Shown here in pieces: positions 21,801 to 30,599 of a stretch of 64,000 nucleotides of DNA. The DNA comes from Eunapius fragilis (lineage: Eukaryota; Porifera; Demospongiae; Spongillida; Spongillidae). Both the position numbers and the translations under genes were made by a program. The stretch's first letter is position 1. Each line of letters starts with the position of its first letter. Location: positions 7,083,261 through 7,147,260 of the forward strand of contig OY811982.1 of NCBI GenBank assembly GCA_963681505.1, written 5' to 3'. Under the pieces are notes generated by a model. That model had not been told where the DNA came from. It saw nothing but the letters and a program-made list of their open reading frames with translations, and did no database searches.

Positions 21801-22910
21801 GGTTCAGGAGCCCTGTTGGCATCACGGGGCATCATCTTTCATCATAACAAGGTCACTGGGAATAAGCTTTTTGGGGTCTCTGTCCAGCCTGATCCCGCCC
21901 TAGGTTTCAAAGATGTCGAGGTCAAGGTAGAAGACTGTGAACTCTTTCAGAATGGCTTAGGCGGAGTCCAGTTTTACGGGGAAACGTGTGGTGTCATCTC
22001 TGGTTGCCATATAAAAGAGAACAATCACTGTGGCATCATGGTGGGCATGGGTGTGGAGAAGTTGAGCATTGCAGGAAACCGAATACAAGGTAATTACTCC
22101 CTGCAAGAAACTGGCATTGTGATGCTGGGCAGGGCAAAAGTGGGAGACGATAACAAGTTCAGCAACAATAGGATGACTCCTCAAAAGGCAGAAGAGTATT
22201 TGAAGACAATGCAGAAATTAGGGTTAATCGATGCAAAAACAGAAATGGCAAATGAGTTCATCAAGTTGAATCAACACCATCAAGGAAGACATGCAGGTCA
22301 GAGGCGACGTGAGATTTTAGTGTGTAAACAGATGGCTCCTCACCTGTTTGGACGACTTCAGTGTGCCAAGTGTGGTGCTGAAGGTGGGCCTCACAAGAAG
22401 ATGGTGCCTTGTGTCAAATGCAATGAAGTGGTGTACTGCTCCACAAAATGCCTCGAAGCAGATGCCAATCGGCATCAAGAGTCTTGTGATCCAGTGCTGT
22501 TCTATGAGACTGCAGATGGAAAGGAGATAAGCATTGATGCAGAACACCTGCAGCATATGCAAGCACAGCGAGAGAATGCAGGCATGGTGTGTGCTTACTG
22601 CAAAGCCATCGCAATCAGAGAGTATTTCAAGAAGTGTGCCAAATGCAGACATGCTGCCTACTGTTCAAAAGAATGTCAGATAAAGCATTGGCCTGTCCAC
22701 AAAACTGTGTGCAAGAGTGCAGCCAAGGAATCTTGTAGCCAGAAGACAAAGGCTGGAGCTTCCTCTTTTGTCACCGTGAAAGCCACCACTCAGAATCCAT
22801 TCAAAGCCGAGTGCACATCCATGAGTGGCACAGTCCTGAGCATTAATAAATATATGGGTCCTGATGGCAGTGTGGTGAACAGGATTGGGGACCCAGTGGG
22901 CGTGTTTTAG
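15852..22910 (+). CDS. Giant MYND / Sel1 / OAS-type nucleotidyltransferase / beta-helix protein, copy 2 (early stop)
   Basis: This is 2352 codons in one exon. The ATG at 15852 is chosen because copy 3 starts with the same MAAC residues; the frame is open further upstream, but that part runs through the MITE. Domains counted from this Met: a helix-rich charged N-terminus; MYND about 132-185; SAP-like about 537; Sel1-like 673-815; OAS-type nucleotidyltransferase with Gly946, Asp959, Asp961 and Asp1014; TPR-like helices; beta-helix 1762-2107; MYND 2171-2212 and 2247-2287. Differences from copy 1 include a Cys-to-Ser change in the first MYND finger (residue 158), a 12-base tandem duplication (DLKV repeated, near 18826-18837) between the paired aspartates and the third aspartate, and a TAG at 22908-22910 where copy 1 has CAG. 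The product lacks the last 100 residues unless the stop is read through or is an assembly error. Function is inferred as for copy 1. Confidence 0.9.
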   Translation: MAACVARAHDDEDDDVCVRSTYESKVATYLSLREQKRKQLNKDLNAAASQAQKEEVFREYLVSISLEKIDEFIFSSEGRCNEKWVASRNKELFNLANKHECKHILEEYCRSQVAKMQPGSGLRMQPLDEIMCANCTPKIGSPTSYSVAMCEKRGMMDSSEGCHLVKYCSQRCQKEHFPAHIVDCKSRYAETAWLKGSKYDTTAEDASGEPQIMDRRFHSKAIRFLSSATSLPTPCSACLAESGDLSDMVHTILSVPDGYEGEITLHLNHASPNIAFRNLLSLLAMGTLGELSCDMLIQLWYSVAMTYDQMTIINEMLRKLVQASDGRVMKSPYCASLSKLPYTMLTVDLDLKHWVVMLTENRLESSRHIGKCMEDRDKHLFSPQGKRYAVEMLTALSPHQRVSWDNFVEHGMLLPLGALNAHHNVQNPFLFDVDNRWRPESQLDPLQCWPRTEIIAAGEKCNVPSNDIYGALFFLIRQKLSECIQKLSKHRFHIVVTCCEPSALVHRLQQSKTAIHYISGVDARQLQYAHSDNQELSALSVRALKEIIHGAGLSTEGCLEKSDLVDRAALILGRAEPSNGKYSTAADTTLPPTQQQPDEASDLRKFIEARASLVPLDFLAVCYLAQHGDITWMEKGAEKSIPECLALYGWHQLCWFTPENALSALSYLQQAKDMKNAYGLLYWGLVMDSAYGDTADACSVAWTCYHESACLGNEDGMFNVAHVLAARGDHKQAVEWWKKAQQHGPSLFELYRCYHHGHGCTQDDLEARKYLQQAADKGYGPACTALSEWYCSGWENVLRKNPEKQAYWCKQATISSEMRIYTDPLRSLLGTNATPAWWKSLRTVVELMEPSGGGTKSESKASADADDTFDTRKFAIEGAEKFMMQMNPSPSNGCGMSSTPPHHPFLLRAEKLALTSEERLQLQCIVQEITDLLTRSRVITSVEVCGSFGKGTAVSDCADLDMVAIIAKCFESNMYLSLQRHAATLLKDLKVDLKVDIKYKPLAVSFTYKRVGIDVVLASPNIEPLSQCYLPPRPRFFCRPSLSVQECAFLREQPPLFGAVVRLLKNWRASAENWPRHSKPRSYLLELIALAAVQKVNASQLSEENVRSGFVTSLELLLQVISGNLKLYWVDNYPEYSIQFENHDGPIVMDPFDPTNNLAGLLQIQDWRPLSQLAEQTLIAIRDRNLVQRVIHITPTAEQSVSAISPKYRFSCLILRAEQFMIAGNLEEALDALAAASQIDTSNIKLQCMWYECITQLFAEECADAKQSLTEAELLLRLKDAVVDTLQVSKFGKEVKKVFAQPVKAPDYITKNIGACEEMDIPFSTYMSSRDEADSDSSEMDDIPRMVKLFPEPSEDELYTPQITSVVWKSALKDGNYTAWLMLKQLTDQMPSKEQRDMYTRASLQCVLAHDALCVGKDVIGLDRMTDSILAIAQTAQLHALHALALAAAKRVLRDVSSEIHVLPHCGLSLHVAASIVQVHVYVMMKAWAKVREALKPLLKQDDLCNRADVCYLIGGSLIWTGDHDAAMLWHERGITADPTFRFNLFTLGFAMIHSKSTNKADPEQKLLIMKTAEKHLWQYIKQGVPEDKKRCDAMYELVYVAVLSSKFQEAHRVLEMAIEADIRRTQIYNQPSNNGTKKDLLVAAIQMEQLAMVNGATCMQNDDQGINLFCDTVRTKLGGNPLLIDVDIATHLKNVSILGLDTARDNVSQIMATSFWNGDKSNSELAANILKKLTQRKDSGDSVCREDDVNEEQGEKKKGMQYIVVDCEGSGEFLSLGEALRSDCIATGTVITMKGGTYKEKVGLCIKHEHLTIRAANSKEKVIIKSYSGILVEANHVTLSGLSVDLLSPKGYDGVGELDGHAIHVRAGTAVVLENCSANSAISAAIGIGDVVQSTEIEVTMVMCNAKSSVGNAIICEGSHTKVQLQQCNGTHSNNGLEVRMGATAHVRRSNFSSNRNSGMLVWQHASPETVVGPDNIIQDNKGSGALLASRGIIFHHNKVTGNKLFGVSVQPDPALGFKDVEVKVEDCELFQNGLGGVQFYGETCGVISGCHIKENNHCGIMVGMGVEKLSIAGNRIQGNYSLQETGIVMLGRAKVGDDNKFSNNRMTPQKAEEYLKTMQKLGLIDAKTEMANEFIKLNQHHQGRHAGQRRREILVCKQMAPHLFGRLQCAKCGAEGGPHKKMVPCVKCNEVVYCSTKCLEADANRHQESCDPVLFYETADGKEISIDAEHLQHMQAQRENAGMVCAYCKAIAIREYFKKCAKCRHAAYCSKECQIKHWPVHKTVCKSAAKESCSQKTKAGASSFVTVKATTQNPFKAECTSMSGTVLSINKYMGPDGSVVNRIGDPVGVF

Positions 22911-23213
22911 TTGTCAAGTGATGCAGTGCCAATGGTCATCAAGATACAAGGGAGCGAGGATGGCCTCATCAAGAAAAATACCCACCTAATGTTTTATAAC
23001 GAGAATAGGAGTGTGAGTGGGTGGATTCAAGCTGCCATGAACACCACAGGGGAGTTTAAGGATGCTTACACCCTTATATGTGACACAATCATGCAGCGTC
23101 GGGATGCAGGTCGGTTGGGTGGCAAGAAGGGCTATTTCCAGGCACTGGTTCAGAGGAACATGGAGGTGAAGGTGAATTGTGGGAATCTGGTTGCTGAGAA
23201 TATTGAGTGGTGA
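22911..23213 (+). pseudogene. Orphaned C-terminal 100 codons of copy 2
   Basis: Directly after the TAG, the same frame continues to the ancestral stop with no further lesion. It encodes the C-terminal domain seen in copy 1 (IKIQGSEDGLIKKNTHLMFY ... NLVAENIEW). There is no ATG at its start. The near-perfect match to copy 1 means the stop is recent, is polymorphic, is tolerated, or is an assembly error. The domain itself is not recognised. Confidence 0.8.
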
Positions 23214-25270
23214 GAGCTCAGGTGAGATGGTGCTATGAGCATGGTAGTGTTATTAGCAAGCTGGTCCCCTAATGTCCAAATGCAGAAGTGTGCTATTTAC
23301 AACTTGTGCGCTTTGTTAAGGTCATGCATGTCCAGATGTGGCCCATATCTTGCTTTTTATTCAAATTGAAATTTAAACAGTATAAAACTGTTTGGATTAT
23401 AATACAATGATGCAAGTCATCCTATAACTATATTCAAGACACTTTTTAAATTTTACATGTACCATCATGCTTAATTTATTGCTCTAAATATTAAAATTAT
23501 ATGTAGCTGGTCAATATGTGCTCACGAACACGTGTTAAAGCCTATATGTAACAAAAGTAACACTGCAGTTCTCTACCCTTCCACTTTTTAGTTACATTTG
23601 CCCCCTGGAGGCAAATGAAACTAAAAAGTAGAAGGGTGTGAGGGTGCAGTTTCCCCCTGGGGGTACCTCAGTGTAACCAAAGTAACTAATTTCATAGCAT
23701 TAATTGATGCCAAATGTGCTACTAGTTCAGTATACAATGTATTACACAACGCTATAGGGTACAGTTTGTTGGCCTTCGTAAGTAGTTTAGTCCTTCGGAA
23801 GTCAATTTTTGTTTAAAAAATTTTGATTTGTTGTACGGCACCAAAAGCTTCTGGTGGCCCCTCCCCCCCCTTGCCCCATCGAGAGAATGCCTTCCCCTCA
23901 ATTAACGTGATATGGGGACATCATTCTATTAGTAATTCCAACTGTTGCTTGAAGATCCATAATAAACACCCATCTATAAATCAAATCATTTTTCCACCTT
24001 GGTACATGAATACAAAAATATGCATGTACATGAATATGCATGCTCTCTCAATCCTTTAGTATGCACTTACGTGTATTGCATGTACACTATACTTGTATTT
24101 GCCTGTGAACATGTGCATCCTTATTAGTGAGGTGTCCAGCAAATTACCTCTCTCTTCCTCCCGTACCTAACACCATAACTTTCTCACATCAGCAGTGATG
24201 GTAATGGGCTCCCTTGCAAAACTTCAAAGATCCTCTGGTTGAAAGTACATCAGCTAGTAGTGCTGTGTGTACTAATTGTTTTTATGAACATGTATTGTGT
24301 GGAACATATTACTTTGGAATGATATTGACTAAGTTCGTACTTGCGCGCACGCACGCACATGCACACACACACACACACACATGTACACACACATACGTGC
24401 TGCCCTGCATGGGCGCCCTCAGCTTTTCTAGAAGGAGGGGGCCAGAGGTGAGGGGGAGGAAGCGCCAATTATATGGAGGTGGGGGGGGGGGGGAAGGGAA
24501 GGCGCACGTATGTTGAAATACTGGGACAGGCTTAAATAATTTAACATGCATTTATTAGGGGTGTGATGCCACTGAGTCTCAAGGGGGCGGGGGGTGGGGC
24601 GCCATGGTCCTTTCTTATAGCTTGACCATTTGAAAAATTGTGTAACCTCTTCATCTGCCTCCCTTCACCATCCATCTCTTTCTCAATGCTTACCATGTTT
24701 TCTCCCTTAACCCTATCTCTGTGCAGTGAGCACAATTAATAGATCATTTTCCAAGGGCATTAAAAGAGGACTGACTACTTTTATGCACATGCATGTACTG
24801 GACACAGTAATAATACATATTACATGCTGCACTGTAGACGTGGAAGCCATTCCAAAAGCGCATGCAGCTGTAATTGAATTAAAAATCACTTCAAAGTTAA
24901 AGAACTGCTTATGACTTTGCAATAACTGCACTGAGAATTGCATACAGGTTGTGAATAAACAAAGTTCAAGCAGAGAATGAGATGGAGGTGCAGAGGTGTC
25001 ATGTCCACATAGGATTGGTCCTCATCATTTGCACAGCTTATAAATTTATTGATAGTCAATGGGCTTTATCTGTGAAGGTATACGCACTAACAAGAACACT
25101 CTGTTATTCTGCTTGTGGCATTAAAAGATTGTGGTGAGTGCATCACCTGCACCACCCTAGATATCCTCTGGACTGGGAATGAGTGAATGCTTAAATAACG
25201 TTTGAAGCAAACTAACACAGTTATCGAATCATGCTCCAATGCACTTTGCACCACATGTAAGCAAGTTGCA
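23214..25270 (+). repeat. 3' flank of copy 2, duplicated behind copy 1
   Basis: This is the sister of 7189-9770 with small indels. It lacks the foldback element (empty AT site at 23615-23616) and has AACTAT where copy 1 has its first AATAAA. An imperfect hairpin around 23570-23640 (CTTTTTAGTTACATTTGCC and its near complement) marks the place where the foldback element went in behind copy 1. Similarity stops at 25270, immediately before the 23-bp minisatellite region. Confidence 0.85.
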
Positions 25271-25293
25271 CATACGTGGCCCGGTAGGTCGCG

Positions 25294-25483
25294 GGTACGA
25301 GCAGCGGTTTGAGGGCAAAAATGCATACGAGCAACGGTCTGAGAGCAAAATTGCGTACGGTCTGAGAGCAAAATTGCGTACGGTCTGAGAGCAAAATTGC
25401 GTACGGTCTGAGAGCAAAATTGCGTACGGTCCGAGAGCAAAAACGCGCAGGAGCTGAGAGCGTATACGTACGAGCTGAGAGCA
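25294..25483. repeat. 23-bp minisatellite
   Basis: Four exact tandem units of GGTCTGAGAGCAAAATTGCG plus TAC run from about 25336, with degenerate units on both sides (GAGCAGCGGTTTGAGGGC on the left, GAGCTGAGAGC on the right). The array abuts the right breakpoint of the segmental duplication. It has no spacer/repeat alternation, so it is not CRISPR-like. Confidence 0.9.
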
Positions 25484-25703
25484 GTTGTTTACATACATAT
25501 GGATTTAGGCATTACGCCTTTTTTTTTTCTTTAAAAAAAAGGCTTCCAGATGCATCGCTAGCGTCATCCGTTTGTAACTTTTCCAAGGGCTGTTAACGTG
25601 TCCAAGGCTAGGGCTGTTAACATCTTGAGGCAGCGCAAGGCAGCTATTCTCGATCCCTGATTGCGCACCGGTGTGTAACTGTGTGTGGGCATGAGTGTCT
25701 TGT

Positions 25704-25784
<81 letters not shown>

Positions 25785-25961
25785 TGCGTGTGCGATTCCT
25801 TTTACATCGTGATGTGTATCTCTTTATTTGTCATACACTGGTAAAGTTAAGAGCAGTCTTGGGAGATTTACCAAAAGCACGGTGCGTTATGTAAATTAAG
25901 TTTTAACTTATCTTCAGAGCTGTGATCTCATCTTATTTGTGTATGTTCTAGGCGCTAAAGA
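25484..25961. other. Intergenic with (TG)n tract
   Basis: A TG tract occupies 25709-25780. A short A/T hairpin lies near 25515-25545. No gene is recognised. Confidence 0.6.
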
Positions 25962-26072
25962 AGTAGTCTCGTCCCCAGACCCAGATTCCCAACAGCTGCG
26001 GGTGGATTGACATCACCGCTACGTGGAAAGTGGGTCTGGGAAATAAGAACGACGCACTTGTTCCGAGCGTCC
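25962..26072 (+). repeat. 111-bp repeat, left copy of an inverted pair
   Basis: The segment beginning AGTAGTCTCGTCC and ending TTCCGAGCGTCC recurs almost unchanged in reverse complement at 34131-34241, 8.06 kb away. Similarity ends sharply on both sides. It could be two insertions of one short repeat, or the ends of a larger rearranged unit. Confidence 0.85.
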
Positions 26073-26537
26073 TTCAATGTTTATGTCCAAAAATAGTACG
26101 GCAATCTAAATTTAGAACTAATCTCGCACAATTAGACCGCAATAAGCGCTATCATTTCCCCATGATATTACTATGCGTGTTATCTATCGTTGCAACTTGC
26201 AAGATATGCTTTTGGCCGTGCTGCTTCGGAGGACTGGGTGTGCTCTCCTCTCCCTTTTTCAGGCAGGGTATTACAGAACTAGCTTGTAAGCAAGGCCGAT
26301 GAAGTGAAAGAGTTCTCGGAAGGTTACGCCTGTATTAGCTGTTTTCGAGCAGTCAGCAGATATGTAATGCAAATATCAGCTTGTGAACAAGCTTTCTGTA
26401 TCACAGCCCGTGGAAGTGTTTGGAAAAGACAGCTGAAACAGTGTGTTACTTTAACCCTTTCCAACTCCTCCAAGTGCAATAACGAACAGCTCCATGACAA
26501 CATTTTATTACCTCTATGCATAACCCACACATTCACA

Positions 26538-26594
<57 letters not shown>

Positions 26595-26812
26595 AGGCTG
26601 CACACATATTGTGCCTACACACAACATTTTCCTCCCTCTGATGCAGTCTGGGGATGTGATTCCTTAAATCCATATCAGGCTCAGGGACTGGTGTTATCTC
26701 TTCATGTGAAGCGGCCGACTAAATAGGATTACAGGATGGCACACTAAGCTTATAACCATAGCAGCACAACACACACTACCATCTCGCTTAATACACCTTT
26801 CTCTCATACGTT
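26073..26812. other. Intergenic with (AC)n tract
   Basis: The only clear feature is a pure AC tract at 26545-26591. The open frames across this region show no domain and depend on the repeat. Confidence 0.55.
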
Positions 26813-27256
26813 CAGGGGCAGATACAGGTTTTCCAAAAGGGGGGGTTGAGACCCGCGATACGAAATGCGGGGAGGGGTGCTGTCCGCTTCAGGCCCGATA
26901 CGAAAAGCGGGAGGGGGGGGGGGGGGGGGGGTGCTGTCCATTTAAGGCCCGATACGAAAAGTGGGGGGGGGGGGGGGGGGGTGCTGTCCATTTAAGGCCC
27001 GATACGAAAAGCGGGGGGGGGGGGGGGGGGTGCTGTCCATTTAAGGCCCGATACGAGAAGCGGGGGGGGGGGGGGTGCTGTCCATTTAAGGCCCGATACG
27101 AAAAGCGGGGGGGGGGGGGGGGGGTCAGCGCTTCAGGCCCGATACAAAAAGCGGGGAAGGGGGAGGGGCTGTTTAGCAGAAGAGGGGGCGTTACCATATA
27201 TGAAAGGGGGGGTTGCAACCCCCAAACCCCCCCCCCCCCCCCTGGATCCGCCTCTG
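26813..27256. mobile_element. G-rich inverted-repeat element with internal minisatellite
   Basis: The ends read CAGGGGCAGATACAGG and the reverse complement of CAGAGGCGGATCCAGG, matching the family at 15485-15760 and 34745-35077. The interior is a tandem array, roughly 26870-27165, of about 50-base units made of a GCTGTCC(A)TTTAAGG / CCCGATACGAAAAGCG block followed by a run of 12-20 G. No target duplication is preserved. The proline-rich open frames on the other strand are artefacts of the array. Confidence 0.7.
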
Positions 27257-27506
27257 AGGTTCCATCTGCTTCACTGCTCGCTTGGAAAGCTGTGAACATT
27301 TCTTAATTCATTCCATAGAGGGTTGTGATAGGCAGGGTGAATTCCTTGGGTGTGGCCAGTCCATAGGTCTGCTGAGATCACTCCAGTTCCGGGCATTCCT
27401 CAGGGGAGAAAATGGCCATGTATCGTATTAACCAGTCACATGGGTGCAAACCACTGACATGTGACCATTTATATGGTGCAAAGTATGGCACCGAAGGCAC
27501 CCTTCT

Positions 27507-27666
27507 CCACGTTGTGCGCCCACAATGGCATCCTTGTCCACGTTGTGCGCCCACAATGGCTGTCCACGTTGTGCGCCCACAATGGCATCCTTGTCCACGT
27601 TGTGCGCCCACAATGGCTGTCCACGTTGTGCGCCCACAATGGCGCCCTTGTCCACGTTGTGCGCCA
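27507..27666. repeat. Higher-order minisatellite (26 + 31 bp)
   Basis: Six CCACGTTGTGCGCC blocks are separated alternately by ACAATGGCATCCTTGT-type and ACAATGGCTGT-type spacers. This gives 31- and 26-base units that alternate with a 57-base super-period. Both strands are open through it only because of the repeat. Confidence 0.9.
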
Positions 27667-28168
27667 GCCTAGCTCATCCTAGCCTTTGAACCGCACGCAA
27701 AAAAAACCTCCTCAATATGTGTATCTTGCTCGCACATTCCCACTTCGATGTCTAATTGAACCACACACAGGAAAAAATGTTTGTTTTGCTACCCTGAAGT
27801 TCTAGAGTAGTTCCATATGATCTGATGTAAATGTTGTTGTAAACCGATGTAAACTGTGATTTGCGAATGCTATAAAAATGGTGTTTTACATGGCATGTAT
27901 TTTTTACATTGGTAGTAAAATTTGCTCTACTTTTGCATACTTTGCTACTGTAGTAATACTGCATTGCAATAGTTTTAGCGACTCACAGGAGCATTGCGTG
28001 TGTGTGAAAATACCACAAATATCGTTACTTGTGCCCAGATTTTACATTGCATAGCACTGTAGCAATTCCACATTAGTCTGGGAACGAGAATGTGCAGCCA
28101 TTAATTAACATTAACAAGGAGTAAACTTTATAAAGAAATGAACTTCATCAATTACATTTTCAACACAA
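27667..28168. other. Intergenic, AT-rich
   Basis: No gene is recognised. TTTTACAT and GTAGTAAT words recur, suggesting decayed repeats. Confidence 0.5.
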
Positions 28169-28393
28169 TTACATCCTCTTTACACAACCCAGCTGGTTTT
28201 TTGCTTGTACTAATTTCTCTTCTACGAGTCTGTTTCCAAAATAAATTAGAAGTTCTTGAAGTGTGCAGTTCTTTTTTGGTCTAGGAATTCCAAGCCCGTC
28301 AATCTGAGCGACAATCCCTGTAATGCACACACGTGCACTGTGTTGTGAATGCCACCACTGTGATGCAACGAGTACAGCATCGTCATCATCCAT
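28169..28393 (-). CDS. Small uncharacterised open frame
   Basis: This encodes 74 residues from an ATG (MDDDDAVLVASQWWHSQHSA...) to a TAA, with a codon and residue mix that looks plausibly protein-like and no repeat underlying it. No family is recognised. It could be an exon of a host gene reading leftward, a transposon accessory gene, or chance. Confidence 0.2.
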   Translation of the reverse strand: MDDDDAVLVASQWWHSQHSARVCITGIVAQIDGLGIPRPKKNCTLQELLIYFGNRLVEEKLVQAKNQLGCVKRM

Positions 28394-28491
28394 TGTATTA
28401 CTGGTAGTAAGTTACAAGAAAGTCATGTTATAGGAATGTGTTAATTTGAACAGTAACATACCTTTTCTTGCTGATTAGGAAAATCTCTATT

Positions 28492-29018
28492 CTGCTGAAT
28501 TTTTCGGGCCCTAGCCAATTTATACTCAGCTCTGTTTCACGTTCTTCATCACTGGTTGACTTTGAAAACAGGGACAAGGTCAGTGGTCTAGCAGCAACAT
28601 CAAAAGTGTGAAGGCCCCAAATTATTTGGTGTGAAGGTAGGACACACCAAATCAGGTGTGACCTTCATACCAAGTGCAGGGGATTTCACCCAAAAAGCAA
28701 AAAGGTGAAAAAAACTATGCATTATTCAAACCCGAGATCACCTGTACTACAGCCATGTACCTAACTCCATAACATCAATGGTTAAATAGCAACGAAGTTA
28801 TCTTTTATCCCACAGTGCCATCACTTCTTAATAGAAACTAAAACTGAGTAATGGACCCACCAAATCGCAGAGTGAATTCACACGCTCTCACTCGATATGC
28901 ACCTTGCATTTTGTCTGTTGAATTTTTCGGGCCCTAGCCAATTCACACTCAGTTGTGTTTTCACATTCTTCATCACTGCAGGTTGAATTTGAAAAACAGA
29001 GAAAAGGTAAGTGGTCAG
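28492..29018. repeat. Pair of ~100-bp direct repeats
   Basis: Two similar segments, about 28492-28590 and 28913-29018, share GAATTTTTCGGGCCCTAGCC, then CTCAG, TTCTTCATCACTG and GTGGTC(A/T) at the same spacing. On the minus strand each can be read as a short charged peptide (SDEE...), so they could be two diverged exons or a decayed local duplication. Confidence 0.6.
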
Positions 29019-29794
29019 CCATATGCACTTTGCATTTGATGTTTGCATGGGCATCAATATACTGACGGATAGGTGTAGTGTGCCTTTACACTCACCTCAA
29101 ATATTCCTGCTCCTTTCTCAGGCTGATCACCCTGTACATGTTATCCAGGTAGGTCATCACAGCATGACAAAATACTGTACCTCTAACGACTGTTGCACGG
29201 GTTGAGAGTTGATGCTTCTGCGTGCAGAGACCTTCATTGGAGGACGTAATGGGGTCGTTTTTTTGCATGGTAACAGGTTGACTTGGAGTAGAAGCTCTGG
29301 AATATCGGATACAGGAGTTAGTTTGTGAACTAAAATTTGCTACTTAGCTACTTTGTAGATTTGTAGAAATCAGATGCCAACTGGGGGAATAAATCCATGA
29401 ACACTTTGACAATTTACATCCTGGAAATTTACCTGATCACCAGCATAAGTAGGGCTAGAATGTGACACCTAAAATTAAATGGCATTCAAAGCAGGTATTG
29501 TAATCATAGCACTTACAGTAAGACGTTGGAGGTGAAAATGGGGACACCTGCAGAAATCAGAGAGAGATAAACATGCACTTACAATGATACACAAGTGATA
29601 TGCAAACAGATATACGCCAAAGAACAAAACAGTACTAGTTTGGAGCGCTTCCTGTTGTTCAGCACAATTCTAACTTGTTCAGAGACCTTCAAATCATCGA
29701 GTACAACAGAATACAATTTGTCTTCCAAAACAAATATCTCGTAATACGCAGTTACTTCAGAATTTGAAGTTATTTTCTGCCGCAGAGCCTTAAA
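29019..29794. other. Intergenic, no gene seen
   Basis: Mixed sequence with short open frames only. Nothing could be assigned. Confidence 0.5.
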
Positions 29795-30250
29795 CACCCA
29801 CACACAAGCCTTTGACACCCCTACACACAAGCCTTCGTAAACCCACACCCTACAAGCCTTTGACACCCACACACACACTACAAGCTTTCAACACCTACCA
29901 ACACACACCCTAGAAACCTCAACACCCACACACCCTACAAGCCTTCCAAACCCAAACACACCTACAAGCTTCCAACACTCACACAAACCTTCCACACACA
30001 ACCTTTGACACCAACACACACAAACCTTCTACACCCACACACACTCTACAATCCTCTAACACGAAACCCTATAAGCCTCAATACTTGCAAACCCCACACA
30101 TCCTCCTCCAAAAAGCCGCAATACTCATACACTACCTACAAGCCTCCAGCATCAGACACCATACAAAAGCTTCCACTCACCAATAATAAACCCCACATAC
30201 ATGTACCAACCATGTCAGCACTACTCAAACACAACCTACAACACTCCCTG
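29795..30250. repeat. A/C-rich degenerate tandem repeat
   Basis: Irregular units around CACACAAGCCTTTGACACCC (about 25-30 bases each) decay rightward into ACC/ACA-rich sequence. Strand asymmetry is strong, with very little G on the plus strand. Confidence 0.7.
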
Positions 30251-30599
30251 ACTATTAAACACACCATCCACAATTCATCAATGACGAGGGTGCGGATTCA
30301 AACAGGAAACACCACGCGCGCATCAATTAGAACATACCTTGAAATTATGTAGCTGCTGCTAACGTTTTTCGTTCACTAGCGTAAGAAAACCATACTTTTT
30401 ATTACAAGAAACATTAGAAAGATCCACTTACTTCTAATTCCGCCTGAAGAAATGGATGTTTGTTCTTTGCTAAAGTAGTACCATAATGCGTATTTTGTAC
30501 ACGCACGCGACCCAGCGATCGTGACCAAACACGAGTACCAAAATATACCGGGGAGTGTATACTAGTGGTTGAATGTCACTTGCCCATACGCATTTTGAA

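Noticed and set aside
22911..23213. Independent small gene starting right after the TAG
   Set aside because: It has no ATG and is exactly the C-terminal part of copy 1; it is the remainder of copy 2.
25294..25483. Possible CRISPR-like array
   Set aside because: Units are contiguous with no unique spacers, and the context is animal DNA; it is a minisatellite. The same applies to 27507-27666.
26889..27299. Proline-rich protein on the minus strand
   Set aside because: It reads through the G-run minisatellite of a MITE; the composition follows from the repeat.
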